From assembly GCA_003649715.1 (NCBI GenBank), contig QMSS01000029.1:1-13105 (forward strand): a stretch of 13,105 nucleotides of DNA, in the 5' to 3' direction. This DNA is from Thermoplasmata archaeon (GTDB lineage Archaea; Thermoplasmatota; E2; DHVEG-1). Every line of letters begins with the position of its first letter. Positions within the stretch are counted from its first letter, which is position 1. Of the stretch, positions 1 through 6,309 are shown piece after piece. A program made the position numbers and the translations under genes. A model generated the notes under the pieces. The model was given only the letters and a program-made list of their open reading frames with translations, was not told where the DNA came from and ran no database searches.

Positions 1-236
1 GTTTACATGGTTTACAACCCGTGGATTCATTCTTTTCTTAGCGCATCCCATCCTGTTAAGAAAAACAGCTTTTATCCTAATTTATCTATTTCGGGATGAA
101 GCCCAGACAGCAAAAAAATCTTTCTAATAAATATGTGGTGGATGGGTAAGAATCAGAGTAAAAAACCATTGATGTACTCCAAAGAAATAATAAAAAGTTG
201 TGCATTTCTTCTACAGGATCTGCTCAACAACGATAT

Positions 237-564
237 ATGGTGTTGAAGAAATATTTTCCAAGCAAATTTGTAGAGCTACCATCTAGGATCACTCTATCTT
301 TTTCTGAGATGGAAAAGAAGATGTAGCAACATGTGTCTATCCTGAAAAAATATGAAAAATCATCAGTTACTAGGGAATTGAGGTAGATCACTAAAAGGTT
401 TTGGCGTTTATTTCAGTAAAGGGGAGAGGAATCTTTACTCAAAAAACAAGGTAAGAGAAGAACTAAAAAATAGAGAGGTTATAACGGAATATTTTCTCCT
501 TAAAAATGGTGGAGTCCTTCTCATTTTTTATATTCTGGAAGTACTGAAAAATCAGATAGTTTGA
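237..564 (+). pseudogene. Possible decayed protein-coding remnant
   Basis: From ATG 237 one frame reads 29 codons of lysine-rich, protein-like sequence (begins MVLKKYFPSKFVELPSRI), meets TAG at 324, continues with plausible codons (QHVSILKKYEKSSVTRELR) to a second TAG at 384, then TAA at 417. A different frame is then open from 382 to a TGA at 562 with a charged helical stretch followed by a hydrophobic one (KVREELKNREVITEYF, then GGVLLIFYILEVL). This pattern of two internal stops plus one frame change would fit an inactivated gene of about 100 codons. TAG is a normal stop elsewhere in the window, so stop-codon readthrough is unlikely. No family is recognised, and chance in AT-rich DNA is a real alternative. 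Confidence 0.2.
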
Positions 565-578
565 TGTTCTTTAACAGG

Positions 579-597
579 TTTTTTGATCAGAAAAAAA
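579..597. terminator. T6-GATCAG-A7 inverted repeat, possible terminator
   Basis: The sequence is TTTTTTGATCAGAAAAAAA, a near-palindrome around TGATCA. On the minus strand it ends in a run of T residues about 85 bases after the stop of the RPA-associated gene, which fits an archaeal oligo-T termination site for that operon. It also resembles the TTTTTGAT-type palindromes elsewhere in the window. Confidence 0.3.
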
Positions 598-679
598 CAG
601 TTTTTTGGATATAATATAATTTTCTGTCCTTAGGGGGATAACGCAGATTGTTTTTTTGGTTTTGGATTTATTAAGAAAT

Positions 680-1585
680 TTATGTGGTTTTTATTGTCCC
701 TAGTACAGGCTCATATATTAGTCCCTTGTCCATAAGGGAATTTAATGCCTCTTCAACTGAGTCTCTATTAAAACCTGTTTTTTCACATTTTTCTATTATG
801 GCATCCCATGCTGCCCCATCTTCTCCTTCTATTTCCTTTATTATCTCTAGTATCTTGTCTTCTAGCTCATCAGGTGCATAGGATTCCACTATTTGTGCCT
901 TGATGATTTCTTCTGTTTTCTCTGTTTTTTCCTTGGTTTCTATAATGTTTTGTACATCCTGAGTTTTTTCTTTTGCAGGCATGATGTACTGCAGGGATTC
1001 ATATAGTAGTGTTAGGTACTTGTTTATATCTATTTGCCCATATCTCTTTATTGCGGTTACTATTCCTTCAGATAGATCTCTGCTGTATCCTAGTTTTCGT
1101 AAATCATATATGTTTGGCTGAGACATCTTCATCGCCTCTCTAATAGCATCTATTCTGTTTTTCGTGTGTCTGCATGTCTCTATTATCCATCTGTCCCTCG
1201 CCTCTGCATCTACTTCTCTTACTACCTCCGGGCGTATTGAAACATATAGTGCTCCTTCTTCTGGCTCAAAGGTTCTGGCTTTTCCTACGAGTGCTACGAA
1301 TGTTGGTACATCAATGTTCAGAAGTGTTTTTGTTGCATCTGGTTGATACTGTCCGGAGTATAGTGTAAACACACCAGTTGGATCAGATATGTGTGCCCTT
1401 AGCAGTTCTCCGGTTTCTGAGATGTTTTCAACATCTGTTAGGACACCAACTATGAATAATCTGTTTATCTTGGCCCCTAGAGGTGTTATAATATATGATG
1501 GGGTTTTTTCTCCCCTTCCTTTTATCTCGAATGTTGAGTCGTTGTATTCACCTGCAAATACGCGCCAGGCTGTCTCGCGTCTCAT
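680..1585 (-). CDS. RPA-associated protein (RPAP, COG3390 type), OB fold plus winged helix
   Basis: This 301-residue protein is the partner encoded beside replication protein A in many euryarchaea, where it is thought to bind or modulate single-stranded-DNA-bound RPA in replication and repair. Residues about 38-120 look like an OB fold (core INRLFIVGVLTDVE, then DPTGVFTLYSGQY). Residues 205-240 are a charged, probably flexible linker. Residues 242-301 form a winged-helix domain ending KGLIYEPVLGTIKTT, the arrangement seen in RPA32-like subunits. The start ATG (1583-1585) overlaps the TGA of the upstream RPA gene as ATGA, and a strong ribosome binding site, GGAGGAGGAG, sits at 1591-1600 inside the end of that gene, so translation is likely coupled. 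Assignment to the RPAP family rests on domain order and on the neighbouring gene. Confidence 0.85.
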   Translation of the reverse strand: MRRETAWRVFAGEYNDSTFEIKGRGEKTPSYIITPLGAKINRLFIVGVLTDVENISETGELLRAHISDPTGVFTLYSGQYQPDATKTLLNIDVPTFVALVGKARTFEPEEGALYVSIRPEVVREVDAEARDRWIIETCRHTKNRIDAIREAMKMSQPNIYDLRKLGYSRDLSEGIVTAIKRYGQIDINKYLTLLYESLQYIMPAKEKTQDVQNIIETKEKTEKTEEIIKAQIVESYAPDELEDKILEIIKEIEGEDGAAWDAIIEKCEKTGFNRDSVEEALNSLMDKGLIYEPVLGTIKTT

Positions 1586-2895
1586 TGAATCTCCTCCTCC
1601 AGCTCATGGTATAGGTTGTCGAATTCATTGTTTATGTCAATGTCTGCAAATTCCGCATTTTTTGCGATAATAGTTGTGCCATATTCATCGCTGAGTGCAT
1701 TGCCCTGTATATTGATTGTATGTGCAAAAAGCATATTTTTTATTTCCTCAATCACTGTGTCCTTGTTTTTTGTTTTTTCAGCTGTTTTTTTCCATTCATC
1801 AAGTGTTTTTCCAAGTAGTTTTTCTGTCACTTCTCTGCCGAGTATTGCATTTATGCTGCCGGTTCCATCATCTATCACAAGTTTAACTCTTATGTCCTGC
1901 AATCCATCCTGTATCCGCCCATGGACACTGCATTCCTGGTCTTGTATAACACGGCTGCATTTAGGGCATCTTGTGATAATACCAGATCCTTCTCTTATTT
2001 CTATAACTGTTCCTTCAACCATGACATCCAATCCACCGTGTCTCTCTACAAGCTCATGTATAGGTATTTTCTGTGTTTTTATGTCTTTAGTCAGGATTTT
2101 ATTAGAATCCAGTTTTTCTACCGTGGCTTTTTCGTCAAATATGAGCTGTGGTATTCCCCTCCATGTTTTCACATAGCCGCCTGAGACCCTTATCACATCT
2201 CCCTTTTTTAAGTCAAAGTCATGCCATGATGTAAACTGAGCTTTGCCAGTTTCATCACCAAATATGCCTGAGTACACACTTTTTTTTGAGCCATCTACTT
2301 CAACTTCTCTCTTTTTTATGTCAAGTATTTTGACTATGAGTTCAACTGCTCCTAAACCGGATCTTAAGTCTCTTATTTTGTATTCCCGGGGCTTATAGCT
2401 TATTTCAGCCAGTTTTTCTTCATCGGTTTTTTCGATCCTTGTTCGTTCACCCAGGTTTATACGGATATTTCCCTGCCATTCCCTTGCATATGCATTTGAT
2501 ATCTCCAATATGTCCCCTTTTTCTATGTTAAAATCCTTCCATGCAGTGAAACCGATTGTGCCACTCTCATCTCCAAGTATTCCATAAAAAATTTTTCTCT
2601 TCTCTTTACCCGATGTTATCTCCCTTGAGTTTATGTTTATAACGCGGCATAATAGGTTTATACCAGTTTTATCAGGCTGTATATCAGCTATCGGAATACG
2701 TTCACCCATGGGTCTTTCTGTGTCTCCACGGAATTTTTTTATCAAAGTCTGCTTCGCATGCTCTACAGGTACTCCATATTCTAGAAATTTTTTAAACTCC
2801 TTTTCTAGCTCCTCTCTGCTAACTTTTTTGTCTGAGTCGTCACTGAGAGCATCAAGAATATCATCTATGTAAGATTGGATATTATCATCAGTCAT
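1582..2895 (-). CDS. rpa: Replication protein A, multi-OB-fold subunit with zinc finger
   Basis: This 437-residue archaeal RPA coats single-stranded DNA during replication, recombination and repair. An N-terminal helical region (1-60) is followed by OB fold 1 (about 74-158; FYGILGDESGTIGFTAWKDF), OB fold 2 (about 172-262; VYSGIFGDETGKAQFTSWHDF) and a third OB fold (about 275-420) that carries a zinc-finger-like cluster, Cys310, Cys313, Cys322 and His325. Folds 1 and 2 clearly resemble each other, which suggests internal duplication. The start is supported by a GGGAGG ribosome binding site at 2907-2912 and a TTTATATATC box at 2941-2950, which predicts a leader of about 25 bases. It is the first gene of a two-gene operon with the RPA-associated gene. 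The C-terminus is acidic (ELEEEIQ), partly because it encodes the next gene's ribosome binding site. Confidence 0.93.
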   Translation of the reverse strand: MTDDNIQSYIDDILDALSDDSDKKVSREELEKEFKKFLEYGVPVEHAKQTLIKKFRGDTERPMGERIPIADIQPDKTGINLLCRVININSREITSGKEKRKIFYGILGDESGTIGFTAWKDFNIEKGDILEISNAYAREWQGNIRINLGERTRIEKTDEEKLAEISYKPREYKIRDLRSGLGAVELIVKILDIKKREVEVDGSKKSVYSGIFGDETGKAQFTSWHDFDLKKGDVIRVSGGYVKTWRGIPQLIFDEKATVEKLDSNKILTKDIKTQKIPIHELVERHGGLDVMVEGTVIEIREGSGIITRCPKCSRVIQDQECSVHGRIQDGLQDIRVKLVIDDGTGSINAILGREVTEKLLGKTLDEWKKTAEKTKNKDTVIEEIKNMLFAHTINIQGNALSDEYGTTIIAKNAEFADIDINNEFDNLYHELEEEIQ

Positions 2896-2906
2896 AAACG
2901 TGATAT

Positions 2907-2912
2907 CCTCCC
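2907..2912 (-). promoter_or_regulatory. Ribosome binding site of RPA gene
   Basis: On the minus strand this reads GGGAGG, separated by 11 bases from the ATG at 2895, and it fixes that start. Confidence 0.7.
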
Positions 2913-2940
2913 ACTAATTGTATTATGATATGATAAATTT

Positions 2941-2950
2941 GATATATAAA
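2941..2950 (-). promoter_or_regulatory. TATA box of RPA operon
   Basis: The minus strand reads TTTATATATC, a near-ideal archaeal box A. With the usual distance of about 25 bases, transcription would begin near 2918-2922, just upstream of the ribosome binding site. Confidence 0.65.
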
Positions 2951-2980
2951 GGAAGCTGTTCTCTGAGGAAAAAACCTATT

Positions 2981-3017
2981 TCCATTTTTTTGTTGAAAAA
3001 AGTAGGATAAAAATGGA
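2981..3017. repeat. Inverted repeat upstream of RPA promoter
   Basis: Arms TCCATTTTT (2981-2989) and AAAAATGGA (3009-3017) are exact 9-base complements. The interior contains a second possible pairing, T7-GTTG-A6. It lies 31-76 bases upstream of the RPA TATA box and could be an operator or part of a 3' end of an antisense transcript. Confidence 0.35.
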
Positions 3018-3083
3018 GGAAAAATGAGTTGGCTAATTCCCCAAAAAAACCATTATTAGATAGAGCCAACTAAGGAGTTTATG

Positions 3084-3129
3084 AAGGAAATTGCTCTTAT
3101 ACAAATATATTAAGGAAATTTTTCTTATA
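3084..3129. repeat. Imperfect direct repeat, 18 bases twice
   Basis: AAGGAAATTGCTCTTATA at 3084-3101 recurs as AAGGAAATTTTTCTTATA at 3112-3129, matching at 16 of 18 positions with a period of 28 bases. The copies fall on about the same helix face (28 bases is roughly 2.7 turns), so the significance is unclear. Confidence 0.4.
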
Positions 3130-3229
3130 TATCCCCCTAGCTTAACTTATTGGGTAGATTAGGCTAAAATCAAAGCAGGTAATGCAGGTAAATTATCGTG
3201 AGAGACCAGATAGATCCACAGCTTTGAAT

Positions 3230-4879
3230 TTAGTAAAGACCTTTTATGTTCCCCTTCTCATCAATGTCTATATTCTCAGATAGAGGTTTAGCTGGCAGAC
3301 CTGGCATGGTGGTTATTTTTCCAGTCATCGGAACCAGAAATCCTGCTCCAGCTGAAAACTTTATTTCACGTACTGTTATCTTAAAACCCCGTGGTCTCCC
3401 CAACAATGCAGGATTGTCAGAAAGGGAATACTGTGTTTTAGCTATACATATAGGTAGTTTATCCAATTCAAGTTCTTGAGACAGTTTGATGTCCTGCTCT
3501 GCCGCCACAGTATAGACAACTCTTTCAGCTCCATACATTTTTTTGGCTATTATTTCTATTTTATCCTTTACCGGTAGACTAAGATCGTATAGAAAATGGA
3601 AACTAGGTGAATGATTGTGTATAAGATCCACTAGTTTTCCTGCTAATTCAATTCCTCCTTCACCCCCATTTTTCCATACATCGACAACTGCTACTGGAAT
3701 GTTTTTGGATCTACAAAAGTTTTCTACTACATCTATCTCTTTGTTGGTGTCACCAGGAAAACGGTTTACAGCAACTATGATGGGAACTCCAAACATAGCT
3801 AGGTTTTCAACATGTTTTTCGAGATTTGCTAGACCTTTTTTCACAGCAATAATATCCTTCCCGTATCCATTCCTTTTTAGTGCCTTGATACTTACTACAA
3901 GCACTGCGGCATCTGGTTTTAAACCACCGATTCTGCACACGATGTCGAAGAATTTTTCAGCTCCAAGTTCTGACCCAAATCCAGCCTCTGTTACAAAATA
4001 GTCAACAAGTTTTAATCCCATTAATGTAGCAATTAAACTACTTGCCCCATGTGCAATGTTTGCAAACGGACCTCCATGGACAAAAGCTGGCACTCCCTCC
4101 AGGGTTTGAACAAGATTTGGCTTAATAGCATCTTTAAGAAGAACTGCCATTGCGCCTACTGCTCTGAGATCATCTGCTGTCACAGGCTTGTTGTCATAGG
4201 TATACGCCACGATTATCCTACCTAGTCTTTCCTTCAGATCCTGCAGGTTTTTGGATAAACATAGTATAGCCATTACCTCAGATGCTGGTGTTATAGCAAA
4301 TTCTACCTCATGAGGCACACCATCAAGAGGACCACCTAATCCCACCACCACATTTCTAAGAGCCCTGTCGCTGATATCCATCACACGTGGCCATACAATA
4401 TACCTTGGATCTATATGATACTTGTCTCCATGATGAATATGATTGTCCAGAAGACTTGCCAGTAAATTATGCGCGCTTGTAATTGCATGCATATCCCCAG
4501 TAAAATGAAGATTGATGTCCTCCATAGGAATAACCTGCGAGTATCCCCCACCAGTCGCACCACCCTTCAACCCCATCATCGGCCCCAGGGATGGCTCCCT
4601 TATGGCAAGCATGGTTTTTTTACCAAGCCTTGCAAGAGCTTGAGCTAGTCCAATCGTCACTGTTGTCTTCCCCTCCCCCTCAGATGTAGGATTTATGGTT
4701 GTCACAAGAATAAGCCTTCCATCTCTATTCCCTCGAACTCTTTTTAAAACTTCTAGAGATACCTTAGCCTTGTAGTTACCCCAGAGTATAATCTCATCCT
4801 CATGTAATCCAATCTTTTCTGCAATTACATCTATCGGCTTAGGTTTCACAGACGATGCAATCTCGATATCTGACTTCAT
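3230..4879 (-). CDS. fhs: Formate--tetrahydrofolate ligase
   Basis: This cytosolic enzyme (EC 6.3.4.3) joins formate to tetrahydrofolate using ATP, giving 10-formyl-tetrahydrofolate for purine synthesis or for the methyl branch of a tetrahydrofolate-linked Wood-Ljungdahl pathway. From the chosen start it has 549 residues, close to the family length of about 555. The N-terminus MKSDIEIA is typical of the family. The ATP-binding loop PTSEGEGKTT is at residues 64-73, and family signatures REPSLGPMMGLKGGA, PMEDINLHFTGD and PAFVHGGPFANIAHG are present. An upstream in-frame ATG at 4897 is possible, but GAGAGG at 4890-4895 is spaced ten bases from the ATG at 4879, which favours the shorter form. The gene diverges from the nitrilase-family gene at 5110. 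The enzyme is common in bacteria and patchy in archaea. Confidence 0.95.
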   Translation of the reverse strand: MKSDIEIASSVKPKPIDVIAEKIGLHEDEIILWGNYKAKVSLEVLKRVRGNRDGRLILVTTINPTSEGEGKTTVTIGLAQALARLGKKTMLAIREPSLGPMMGLKGGATGGGYSQVIPMEDINLHFTGDMHAITSAHNLLASLLDNHIHHGDKYHIDPRYIVWPRVMDISDRALRNVVVGLGGPLDGVPHEVEFAITPASEVMAILCLSKNLQDLKERLGRIIVAYTYDNKPVTADDLRAVGAMAVLLKDAIKPNLVQTLEGVPAFVHGGPFANIAHGASSLIATLMGLKLVDYFVTEAGFGSELGAEKFFDIVCRIGGLKPDAAVLVVSIKALKRNGYGKDIIAVKKGLANLEKHVENLAMFGVPIIVAVNRFPGDTNKEIDVVENFCRSKNIPVAVVDVWKNGGEGGIELAGKLVDLIHNHSPSFHFLYDLSLPVKDKIEIIAKKMYGAERVVYTVAAEQDIKLSQELELDKLPICIAKTQYSLSDNPALLGRPRGFKITVREIKFSAGAGFLVPMTGKITTMPGLPAKPLSENIDIDEKGNIKGLY

Positions 4880-4889
4880 ACTGGGACAA

Positions 4890-4895
4890 CCTCTC
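4890..4895 (-). promoter_or_regulatory. Ribosome binding site deciding fhs start
   Basis: The minus strand reads GAGAGG followed by ten bases and ATG 4879. It overlaps the alternative in-frame ATG at 4897, so it cannot serve that one; this is why residue 7 of the longer frame is taken as the start. Confidence 0.65.
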
Positions 4896-4931
4896 ATTTT
4901 TAAAGGTAGAGACGATATGCCCCGGGTGATA

Positions 4932-4944
4932 CTTAAAAATATTT
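4932..4944 (-). promoter_or_regulatory. Probable TATA box of fhs
   Basis: The minus strand reads AAATATTTTTAAG, an AT-rich box A candidate. It would place the transcript start near 4910-4915 and give a leader of about 33 bases containing the GAGAGG site. The match is weaker than the boxes of the RPA and carbamate kinase genes. Confidence 0.4.
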
Positions 4945-4994
4945 ACCAAAAAAATTTATCACAAAATTTACAAACCTCGGATTCCACTGAACAT

Positions 4995-5022
4995 ACATTT
5001 TTTGATGGCCATCAAAAAATGT
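4995..5022. promoter_or_regulatory. Perfect 28-bp palindrome, probable operator
   Basis: The left arm ACATTTTTTGATGG (4995-5008) is exactly complementary to the right arm (5009-5022), with no spacer. It lies between two divergent promoters, about 50 bases upstream of the fhs TATA box and 38 bases upstream of the TATA box of the nitrilase-family gene. A dimeric regulator acting on one or both genes is the simplest reading. A fold-back structure in DNA or RNA is possible, but no T tract follows it on either strand that would mark a terminator. Confidence 0.6.
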
Positions 5023-5060
5023 CTACTCGTTTTACAAAACTGTTTTTTTCTAACAAATGT

Positions 5061-5068
5061 TTTATATT
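5061..5068 (+). promoter_or_regulatory. TATA box of nitrilase-family gene
   Basis: TTTATATT is a good archaeal box A. It predicts transcription from near 5090, giving a leader of about 20 bases with the G-rich site at 5092-5099. Because the box lies inside the longer possible reading frame, it argues that translation starts at 5110 and not at 5002. Confidence 0.6.
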
Positions 5069-5109
5069 ACATGTTCTACATACCACCTAAGAAGGGGGGC
5101 TGTTCTGAT

Positions 5110-5946
5110 ATGAAAATAGCGATGATATCAGCAAGACCAAAAATAGCAGATAAAAAATCTAACATAAAGACTATGGAAAAATACATTAGAAACACACCTG
5201 CTGATCTCTATGTTTTCGGAGAACTCTTCCTATCTGGATACAAATGCAAAGATGAATTAAGAAACCTTGCAGAAACCATACAAGGCCCATCAATACAACA
5301 CATGAAAAAAATCGCAAAAGACCGGAAATGCTACATAGTATTCGGAATGCCACTGAAAAACAGCAGAGTAGAAGGGCTTATACACAATGCTGCAATACTA
5401 ATACATCCAGATGGAAAGGTAGATAGCTACAAAAAATGGTTTTTACCAACATTTGGACCATTTGAAGAAAAAATCTTTTTCGATGAGGGAGAAGAACTCA
5501 GAGTTTTCACAACAAGATTCGGAAAAATTGGTCTAATTATCTGCTATGATCTATATTTCCCAGAAATACCAAAGGCACTCTCACTGCAGGGCGCAGATAT
5601 TCTGATATGTATCTCAGCATCACCCTCAACAACAAGGACCTATTTCGAAAAGCTATTACCAGCTAGAGCATTAGAAAACACAGCATTCATGGTATATGTA
5701 AATCTCGTTGGGACCGAAGAGGATTTAGTGATGTGGGGTGGCTCACAGATATATGATCCCATGGGAAATCTCCTGGTCAAAGCACCATATTTTGAGGAAA
5801 GTATAATTACTCAGGAGATCGATCTCAAACAGATCAAAATCACCCGAGCAAACAGACCGGTGATACGTGACATAAGACCAGAGATATATCAGGATCTATA
5901 CAAACTCTCTAGATTTCACACAAAGAAGGAGGAAAACAAAAAATAG
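5110..5946 (+). CDS. Nitrilase-superfamily carbon-nitrogen hydrolase
   Basis: This 278-residue cytosolic protein hydrolyses a carbon-nitrogen bond of an amide, nitrile or N-carbamoyl compound, releasing ammonia; its substrate cannot be read from the sequence. The catalytic Glu-Lys-Cys triad is visible: Glu38 in VFGELFLSGY, Lys109 in SYKKWFLPTFG, and Cys145 in GLIICYDLYFPE. The start at 5110 gives the usual family N-terminus (MKIAMISARP) and follows AAGGGGGG at 5092-5099. The longer frame from 5002 adds a spurious hydrophobic extension that begins inside the palindrome and runs through the TATA box. The gene diverges from fhs and may share its control. Candidates for its role include a general omega-amidase-like or N-carbamoyl-amine hydrolase; a formamide-type substrate feeding fhs is an untested idea. 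Confidence 0.88.
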   Translation: MKIAMISARPKIADKKSNIKTMEKYIRNTPADLYVFGELFLSGYKCKDELRNLAETIQGPSIQHMKKIAKDRKCYIVFGMPLKNSRVEGLIHNAAILIHPDGKVDSYKKWFLPTFGPFEEKIFFDEGEELRVFTTRFGKIGLIICYDLYFPEIPKALSLQGADILICISASPSTTRTYFEKLLPARALENTAFMVYVNLVGTEEDLVMWGGSQIYDPMGNLLVKAPYFEESIITQEIDLKQIKITRANRPVIRDIRPEIYQDLYKLSRFHTKKEENKK

Positions 5947-6019
5947 TAATAGTATAGTATGATGATAAAAAGATAGGGAACAAGAGAGGGGATGGACAAA
6001 AGAGAGGCTCAATAGCTTT

Positions 6020-6157
6020 TTAGTATCCTAATTTACATTTACTAGTCAACAAAAAACCTACAAGTACATCTTTATCCCTATCTCCTTCTCCTTGGAAGAT
6101 CCTCCCCATCACTATTTTGACAAAAAAAGATTTCAAGAATGTCTCAGAATAAATCAT
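6020..6157 (-). CDS. Possible small protein, unknown function
   Basis: A 45-codon frame runs from ATG 6157 to TAA at 6020-6022. Its second half (VMGRIFQGEGDRDKDVLVG, then FLLTSKCKLGY) has a protein-like mix of charged and hydrophobic residues with aliphatic-rich segments. Internal starts GTG 6112 and ATG 6109 would give about 29-30 codons. On the minus strand a TTTATATTT sequence lies at about 6164-6172; its expected start point would be near 6145, which fits the internal starts better than ATG 6157. There is no clear ribosome binding site and no family is recognised. It may be chance or a remnant of a larger gene. Confidence 0.2.
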   Translation of the reverse strand: MIYSETFLKSFFVKIVMGRIFQGEGDRDKDVLVGFLLTSKCKLGY

Positions 6158-6180
6158 ATTCGGAAATATAAAAAAATTTG

Positions 6181-6197
6181 TTTTTGATCATCAAAAA
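6181..6197. promoter_or_regulatory. TTTTTGAT-C-ATCAAAAA palindrome, probable operator
   Basis: Perfect 8-base arms flank a single C. The arms match the core of the 28-bp palindrome at 4995-5022, which has the same TTTTTGAT and ATCAAAAA arms but a four-base GGCC centre. It lies just downstream of a TATA-like AAATATAAAA at 6164-6173, where a bound repressor could block the transketolase transcript start. The assigned promoter is uncertain because several other AT-rich stretches lie closer to the gene. Confidence 0.4.
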
Positions 6198-6293
6198 AAT
6201 TCTTCTTTTCCATGCCTCTTGAATGCCACAAAAAAGTATTTTACATAGAAAAGTATTACAGGGCAAAAAAAGAAGAGTCCCCTTTTTTTATCT

Positions 6294-6301
6294 GGGGAGG
6301 G
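6294..6301 (+). promoter_or_regulatory. Ribosome binding site deciding a TTG start
   Basis: GGGGAGGG is eight bases from TTG 6310, the best placed initiation signal upstream of the conserved transketolase sequence; the ATG at 6223 has no comparable site. Confidence 0.65.
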
Positions 6302-6309
6302 CCGTAATA

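Larger units (their letters stand above)
1..679. other. Gene-poor spacer at left edge
   Basis: No intact gene is visible on either strand: stops are dense on the minus strand and plus-strand frames are short. The left edge has a short direct repeat (GTTTACA at 1-7 and again at 10-16). A protein-like but interrupted reading frame lies at about 237-564 and is listed separately, as is an AT-rich inverted repeat at 579-597. The remainder shows nothing I can name. It is the region downstream of the RPA operon, so at least its right end probably serves as that operon's 3' region. Confidence 0.6.
2896..3229. other. Spacer between fhs 3' end and RPA operon
   Basis: This 334-base spacer holds the RPA promoter at its left end. 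Further up are an inverted repeat at 2981-3017, a second at 3027-3034 with 3064-3071, an imperfect direct repeat of 18 bases at 3084-3101 and 3112-3129, and a short tandem GCAGGTAAW repeat at 3175-3192. Two tiny plus-strand reading frames with upstream GGAGG-like sequences (ATG 3024, 11 codons; ATG 3081, 10 codons) are too short to call. No RNA gene was recognised. Confidence 0.5.
5947..6309. other. Spacer between nitrilase-family and transketolase genes
   Basis: This 363-base AT-rich spacer has a weak T-tract (6016-6021) after the nitrilase-family gene, a possible 45-codon minus-strand reading frame at 6020-6157, an AT-rich TATA-like sequence at 6164-6173 and a palindrome at 6181-6197. A stretch in frame with the transketolase gene begins at ATG 6223 but is judged to be 5' leader. 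No RNA gene was recognised. Confidence 0.5.

Noticed and set aside
324..386. In-frame TAG codons as possible pyrrolysine sites
   Set aside because: TAG serves as an ordinary stop for the nitrilase-family and pcm genes here, and the frame breaks again at TAA 417; decay or chance is simpler.
684..2872. Plus-strand open frames opposite the RPA operon (for example 1616-2176)
   Set aside because: They lie antisense to well-supported domains and read as Ser/Phe-rich low-complexity sequence, which is typical of antisense frames in AT-rich genes.
4880..4897. ATG 4897 as the fhs start
   Set aside because: It overlaps the GAGAGG site that correctly serves ATG 4879, and the family begins with the MKSDIEIA sequence.
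5002..5109. Signal-peptide-like extension of the nitrilase-family protein
   Set aside because: It starts inside a palindrome and runs through the TATA box at 5061-5068; the family N-terminus begins at 5110 after a G-rich ribosome binding site.
5961..5967. ATGATGA resembling a C/D-box RNA box C
   Set aside because: No CTGA box D is found at a suitable distance and no flanking terminal stem is seen.
6223..6309. ATG 6223 as the transketolase start
   Set aside because: The added residues are lysine/arginine-rich without family resemblance, and there is no ribosome binding site; TTG 6310 has an excellent one.
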